From Sipunculus nudus (Eukaryota; Annelida; Sipuncula; Golfingiida; Sipunculidae): 64,000 nucleotides of DNA. The position numbers were made by a program, and so were the translations under genes. Positions 62,901 through 64,000 of this stretch are shown here, one piece after another. The notes beneath the pieces are model-generated. The model saw nothing but the letters and a program-made list of their open reading frames with translations. It made no database searches and was not told the origin of the DNA. Numbering within the stretch: position 1 is the first letter of the stretch; every line of letters starts with the position of its first letter. The stretch spans positions 73,446,643 to 73,510,642 of the forward strand of contig CM049307.1 of assembly GCA_026874595.1 (NCBI GenBank), given 5' to 3'.

Positions 62901-63296
62901 TGGTCAAAAGTAACATTATTTTCTTTAGGCCAGTGTCATAAAGTTAAGAATTTTGTGTTTATTTTTCTTAACTATGCTAGTTACAACTCAATCGTCACCC
63001 TTTATTCAGAAACCATGGATTTAAACCGTCTTATTTAACATTTAACAAACCTCATATATGAAGCAATTTGATATTATTTAAAGACCTTAAATGAAACCGC
63101 TATATTAAATTTTCAATTCTTTCTTAAAAAGTTCCTGTTGCATTATTATGCGCGTGTTACCTTACAGCCAAATGCCTCGTGTCCAATGTGCAGTGAATCC
63201 ATCACAAGCGACACCCTGAATGAAGTGGCAGAGCTTCAGGATGCAAGTGACCAGACACCAGACGACAGTCAACACATTTGGGAATCAAGTTCAAAG
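40049..63296 (+). CDS. HLTF: HLTF-like SNF2/RING protein gene, 21 exons, 3' part outside window
   Basis: Helicase-like transcription factor of the RAD5 class: a nuclear double-stranded-DNA translocase and ubiquitin ligase that in other animals remodels stalled replication forks and polyubiquitinates PCNA. Twenty-one exons join in phase into 1016 codons without a stop. Domain order matches human HLTF: HIRAN (about residues 36-130), SNF2 ATPase lobe with Walker A (ADDMGLGKT, K276), motif Ia (TLIVCPLSV, about 646-654), DEGH box (729-732) and LTGTPIQN (from about 755), then a C3HC4 RING (C941 to C981) before the SSSK sequence that precedes the second helicase lobe. A roughly 340-residue low-complexity insert separates Walker A from motif Ia, where human HLTF also has a linker. 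The start ATG follows an in-frame TGA at 40025. The C-terminal helicase lobe lies beyond position 64000. Identification is by recognised motifs and remembered family sequence; a paralogue within the RAD5/HLTF class cannot be excluded. Confidence 0.93.
40676..40745. repeat. GA- and G-rich tract
   Basis: AGAGAGAGTGAGG, a G-run and GGAGGAAGG in HLTF intron 1. A 79-codon frame at 41280-41519 in the same intron has no support as an exon. Confidence 0.7.
41569..41670 (+). CDS. HLTF: HLTF exon 2 (HIRAN, first part)
   Basis: Residues 23-56, including VFGTFHGTVTG, the first strand of the HIRAN domain. Acceptor TTTTCCAG, donor GTAAGA, phase 0 to 0. The positions matching human R71 and Y72 are E51 and I52 here. 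Confidence 0.9.
42308..42893. mobile_element. Probable MITE in HLTF intron 2
   Basis: Starts TTAAAGGGACCTAAGCATG; the right end read inversely is TTAAAGAGACATAACCAGG (15 of 19 identical). A solo copy of the start lies just upstream at about 42291. The ends resemble the TTAAAGGGGCCTAA of family T. Confidence 0.45.
43271..43431 (+). CDS. HLTF: HLTF exon 3 (HIRAN, second part)
   Basis: Residues 57-110, including VYVRKDP and VGHLEQGLA, which match the human VALQRDP and VGHLKKELA blocks without a gap. Acceptor TTCTTACAG; donor GTAAGT at 43432. It leaves two bases of a glycine codon completed by exon 4. The human NPYDKN block reads GGNMLQ here, so the tyrosine-aspartate pair is missing. Confidence 0.92.
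43966..44040 (+). mobile_element. Solo LINE 3' tail
   Basis: CCTTGTGGAAGATCAGACAC, AGTCTGAACAGG, then ATAAATGAATAAATA matches the 3' tail of the minus-strand LINE fragment at 29060-28970, including the small stem. Confidence 0.55.
44041..44834 (+). mobile_element. Family B (GGTCAAGGTCAC core) element, 5' truncated
   Basis: Repeated TTGAAGATCAAGGT / GTCAAAGGTGAAGGTCAC words; 3' end GCTGAGCGTC, a GACCCCTGGGTC hairpin, CTAG (44831-44834), TT, nearly identical to the 3' end at 19415-19444. Lies in HLTF intron 3. Confidence 0.65.
44964..45189 (+). CDS. HLTF: HLTF exon 4 (end of HIRAN, linker)
   Basis: Residues 110-185. The acceptor chosen is CTCTTTTGTAG, because the CAG ten bases downstream gives a stop in the required frame. 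The exon begins with the last HIRAN strand (GVTVELILSG) and continues into a Ser/His-rich linker with TSTDIPTFNPERVYLPNEQ at its end. Donor GTACAA. Confidence 0.88.
45666..45740 (+). CDS. HLTF: HLTF exon 5
   Basis: Residues 186-210: MTTYLDQLFENLKEDDQTAE and then MEPAK, very close to the human helix MTTEQLKTEFDKLFEDLKED. Acceptor TTTATAG, donor GTATAT, phase 0 to 0. Confidence 0.93.
46027..47030 (+). repeat. Minisatellite, about 12 x 83 bp
   Basis: Unit TTTTAAAGGGACATCATGGC followed by AGGAGCTGATCTTTGGAAAT and ACTTGTGTTTCAAAAACAAA, period 82-86. A run of three units is duplicated (about 46450-46700 and 46703-46955), a higher-order repeat of about 253 bases. Located in HLTF intron 5. Confidence 0.92.
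47413..47578 (+). CDS. HLTF: HLTF exon 6 (SNF2 Q-motif region)
   Basis: Residues 211-266. Contains LYKHQKQALSWMVKRE and NDLPPFW, the conserved start of the RAD5/HLTF ATPase lobe, and IYYNTL further on. Acceptor ATCCAG, donor GTACTC; ends one base into the glycine codon that opens the Walker A exon. Confidence 0.96.
48197..48583 (-). other. Antisense 128-codon open frame in HLTF intron 6
   Basis: Minus-strand frame whose middle (FFNDASIEFISFIIEKK, GVLLAHLSQFVEKLREQC, YMTKCLNYFIRYVKKL) looks like several amphipathic helices. Not recognised. No promoter, splice or repeat evidence links it to a gene. It could be a decayed gene or transposon exon. Confidence 0.25.
48872..49312. mobile_element. 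MITE, family T, best copy
   Basis: 441 bases ending TTAAAGGGGCCTAACCACCT and the inverse of TTAAAGGTGCCCAATCACCT (17 of 20 identical). Related to 5658-6124 and 7490-7700. It lies just upstream of HLTF exon 7. Confidence 0.75.
49348..49469 (+). CDS. HLTF: HLTF exon 7 (Walker A)
   Basis: Residues 266-306. Contains GILADDMGLGKTLTVIALIL, the Walker A / motif I block with catalytic K276. Acceptor TTTCCAG. The donor AAG|GTTGGT is weak but is the one that keeps frame with exon 8. Confidence 0.95.
50179..50326 (+). CDS. HLTF: HLTF exon 8 (insert)
   Basis: Residues 307-356, Lys/Arg-rich then Ser/Asp-rich (RPAEKDPRLHCMMKMKR, then SLSSSEDTTC). Acceptor CAATGTAG is weak; donor GTAGGT. The phase matches both neighbours and the frame is open. 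It belongs to the variable insert inside the ATPase lobe. Confidence 0.75.
50767..51075 (-). repeat. Interspersed repeat Y, copy 2
   Basis: Inverted match to 25751-26059; in HLTF intron 8. Confidence 0.65.
51233..51441. mobile_element. GGATCCAGG-type MITE
   Basis: Starts CAGGGGCGGATCCAGGA and ends TGGATCCGCTTCTG, near inverses. Flanked by an identical GTTCG (51228-51232 and 51442-51446). The interior is G/C-run-rich. Confidence 0.65.
52029..52397 (+). repeat. Interspersed repeat V, copy 2
   Basis: Collinear with 21829-22295. Followed by GC-richer sequence (52400-54150) with CCAAT-type words but no recognised gene or element. Confidence 0.7.
54270..54375 (+). CDS. HLTF: HLTF exon 9 (insert)
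   Basis: Residues 356-391, acidic start (GVIEVTDDSSEEAQ). The acceptor follows an A-run (AAAAACAG) with pyrimidines further upstream; donor GTGAGA. The phase agrees with exons 8 and 10. It follows a long repeat-rich intron of about 3.9 kb. Confidence 0.75.
55318..55370 (+). CDS. HLTF: HLTF exon 10 (insert)
   Basis: A 53-base micro-exon, residues 391-409 (QALHNETELGSESFPIQ). Strong acceptor TTTTGCAG and donor GTAAGA; no stop, and the phase links exons 9 and 11. Confidence 0.78.
55550..55625 (+). CDS. HLTF: HLTF exon 11 (insert)
   Basis: Residues 409-434 (DGETSALVIDTSSDISNDGS and on). Acceptor TTGCTACAG, donor GTAATT. The motif VIDTSSD resembles the VIEVTDDSS of exon 9, hinting at exon duplication or repeated short acidic motifs in the insert. 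Confidence 0.78.
56399..56478 (+). CDS. HLTF: HLTF exon 12 (insert)
   Basis: Residues 434-461 (AVKRPLSHKDDDHSMGPAAD, then VSSSKR). Acceptor TTTGTAACAG, donor GTAAGA. Charged, disordered-looking sequence. Confidence 0.78.
57141..57539 (+). CDS. HLTF: HLTF exon 13 (insert, internal repeat)
   Basis: The largest exon, residues 461-594. Begins with two diverged 63-base tandem copies (from 57158 and 57221), each encoding SVASDSP and then VASN, followed by a partial third. Then a Gln/Pro and alanine-rich stretch and a basic end (SPKRLNFKKLSPCRPKKR) that could be a nuclear localisation signal. Acceptor TTATCACAG, donor GTAAGT. Confidence 0.85.
57919..58133 (+). CDS. HLTF: HLTF exon 14 (insert end, motif Ia)
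   Basis: Residues 594-665. Contains a perfect 30-base tandem duplication (57999-58028 and 58029-58058, each EVTEGPRAPH) and a third partial unit (QMTEGPRP) that runs straight into RPTLIVCPLSVMSHWK, SNF2 motif Ia. Acceptor TTCTTCAG, donor GTAAAT, phase 0 at the end. Confidence 0.93.
58337..58480 (+). CDS. HLTF: HLTF exon 15 (GC donor)
   Basis: Residues 666-713: DQFEEHV, then LLSQQDIVLTTYGTVSADAK, matching human LLSKQDIVLTTYN. The acceptor TTCTTCAG is ordinary. The donor reads CCAAG|GCAAGC, the pattern of GC-AG introns. A GT donor six bases on (58487) would also keep frame and add Ala-Ser, but its context (GTGAAT) is poorer. Confidence 0.92.
58960..59640 (+). mobile_element. LINE reverse-transcriptase remnant in HLTF intron 15
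   Basis: In three frames it keeps ISFHDGK, then LQAKTRM, LQRLIGYFAHACENFRL, VSLQKTDLVGKD and DFTFLGITVW, the order of reverse-transcriptase blocks in metazoan LINEs. The YADD-region reading is altered (ADTPMLFTAMG). A Cys-containing stretch (TCTICKSLPCNDC) near 59493-59530 resembles the 3' region of such elements. Frameshifts and stops make it inactive. (GA)n and a G-run interrupt it at 59399-59450. Confidence 0.65.
59864..59910. repeat. (AT)n next to the exon 16 acceptor
   Basis: About 23 AT units ending directly at TTCCAG of the HLTF exon 16 acceptor. Confidence 0.97.
59917..60049 (+). CDS. HLTF: HLTF exon 16 (DEGH box)
   Basis: Residues 714-758, including WLRIVLDEGHTIRNP (motif II, DEGH at 729-732) and RKWILTG. 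The acceptor is TTCCAG preceded directly by about 47 bases of (AT)n, so the pyrimidine tract is almost absent. Donor GTAAGT. Confidence 0.95.
60452..60587 (+). CDS. HLTF: HLTF exon 17 (motif III)
   Basis: Residues 758-803. Completes LTGTPIQN (motif III) and continues DLYSLVKFLEIKPLDD and WW, as in human HLTF. Acceptor TATTTTTACAG, donor GTAAGT. Confidence 0.96.
60815..60837. repeat. A-run after (TC)n
   Basis: CTCTCTCTC then about 23 A in HLTF intron 17; it could mark the end of an old retroposed copy, but no body is recognised. Confidence 0.7.
61137..61316 (+). CDS. HLTF: HLTF exon 18
   Basis: Residues 803-863: RVRRLLSAIAMRRVKTQ, then GKPLLQLPERTV, the conserved LRRxK and LPER blocks of the RAD5/HLTF class, and an EQRKHYDLM helix. 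Acceptor AATTCACAG, donor GTGACA. Confidence 0.95.
61944..62068 (+). CDS. HLTF: HLTF exon 19
   Basis: Residues 863-905: LLRYYTKVLAILVRLRQFCC then HPRL, equivalent to human LAHYADVLGLLLRLRQICCH. Acceptor TACCGCAG, donor GTAAGT. Confidence 0.95.
62418..62623 (+). CDS. HLTF: HLTF exon 20 (RING, NAGNAG acceptor)
   Basis: Residues 905-973 with seven bases of linker helix and the first six RING ligands: C941, C944, C956, H958, C961, C964 (CPIC, CVHVFCRAC). The acceptor is TAGCAG; both AGs keep frame and differ by one alanine (start at 62415 or 62418). Donor GTGGGC. Confidence 0.95.
63168..63296 (+). CDS. HLTF: HLTF exon 21 (last RING ligands)
   Basis: Residues 974-1016: CPMC supplies RING ligands C978 and C981; then an acidic linker ending WESSSK, which matches human MEWTSSSK just before the second helicase lobe. 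Acceptor TTACAG, donor GTCAGT. It is the last exon inside the window. Confidence 0.95.
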
Positions 63297-64000
63297 GTCA
63301 GTTAAAAGGTTAAGTAAAATATCTAGGTCAATCAATTTTCTTTTACCTACTCCTCCAGATCAGCAGAACTAACGTTTATGCTTGTTATAGGTGAAGAGGT
63401 TCTAATTGTTAATCATGTCAATAATTGTAATTAGGTTGCGTGATAAACACGAACATTCTTTGTATTGGTACATATCTGATTACCAGGATCTTGGCTTATG
63501 AAATGAAGAAAAAAGAGGAAGTGAGAAAACAAAGCAACTCAATATCAACATTTTCAAGGATATAATTGTGCCTTATAGGAAACTCCATAGTCGACCACAG
63601 GCCCCATTGATCCCCCCCCCCCCCCCGATGAAAAGCTATATATATATATATGAATTTTACACAGAATTCAAAGAGACATTCTGATTTTTAAGCAATTTCT
63701 TGTTCACTAAAGTAAGCACTTAGCCACCTCGGGCTATTTAATGCAACTCTCCAATAAAACTGTATTGTAACAAATACAAATATCAAATAAGACTACCTAA
63801 ATTTCCCAGGAGAATGTCCACTAACTGCCCACAATATAAAACACCATTACTTCCCAGGGCCCCGATAAAAAAATCGAATGAAAACGAAACTTTCGCATCT
63901 TAAGTGCCTTACAGGACACAGTCCTTGTCGGCCCGGGCCCTCTCTGCCCCTCATGGCAAAATTTTATAAAACCAAAAAAGAGACTTCTACATTTTAAAAC
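63297..64000 (+). other. HLTF intron 21, open at right edge
   Basis: No coding similarity seen. Holds a C-run at about 63613-63626 followed by (AT)n. The exons for the helicase C-terminal lobe must lie further right. Confidence 0.7.

Overview
The window is AT-rich eukaryotic nuclear DNA from an animal, most likely a marine mollusc (bivalve-like). This rests on long introns with GT-AG signals, a metazoan HLTF gene, and dense interspersed repeats of kinds I associate with mollusc genomes: tandem-repeat-cored Helitron-like elements of the 'pearl' kind, GTCCGTCC-rich repeats, a tRNA-derived SINE, non-LTR retrotransposon remnants and MITEs. The species cannot be fixed from the sequence. There is no sign of prokaryotic gene organisation.

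The one gene identified with confidence is on the + strand at 40049-63296. It is a helicase-like transcription factor (HLTF/RAD5-type SNF2 ATPase and RING ubiquitin ligase). I reconstructed 21 coding exons with consistent phases, giving an uninterrupted 1016-codon partial reading frame: HIRAN domain, SNF2 N-terminal ATPase lobe with Walker A and DEGH box, a long low-complexity insert, and a C3HC4 RING. The C-terminal helicase lobe must lie beyond the right edge. The HIRAN domain lacks the residues that hold a DNA 3' end in the human protein. One intron appears to use a GC-AG donor, and its acceptor abuts an (AT)n tract.

The left 40 kb is mostly repeats. A possible end of an unidentified lysine-rich protein gene lies at 4818-5443. 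Two Helitron-like elements (740-2087, 2364-4245) flank a 49-bp-arm inverted repeat. Further right are a TTAA-ended MITE (5658-6124), two hAT-type elements with exact 8-bp target duplications (6575-6972, 12429-13321), a third hAT-like element full of homopolymers (14307-14742), a TTA-duplicating Harbinger-like element (33429-35318), at least seven copies of a second Helitron-like family (GCTCAGCTGACT family), a third such family (20097-20831), a SINE (19447-19712), and minus-strand LINE remnants at 26060-27700, 28970-29640 and 37060-39700.

The HLTF introns hold more of the same: a twelve-copy 83-bp minisatellite, MITEs, a LINE reverse-transcriptase remnant and a copy of the second Helitron-like family. 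The most unusual structural theme is that three repeat families with unrelated sequence share one architecture: a 5' terminal inverted repeat whose partner sits inside the 3' end, a 3' hairpin followed by CTAG or CTTG and TT, and a core of long tandem units.
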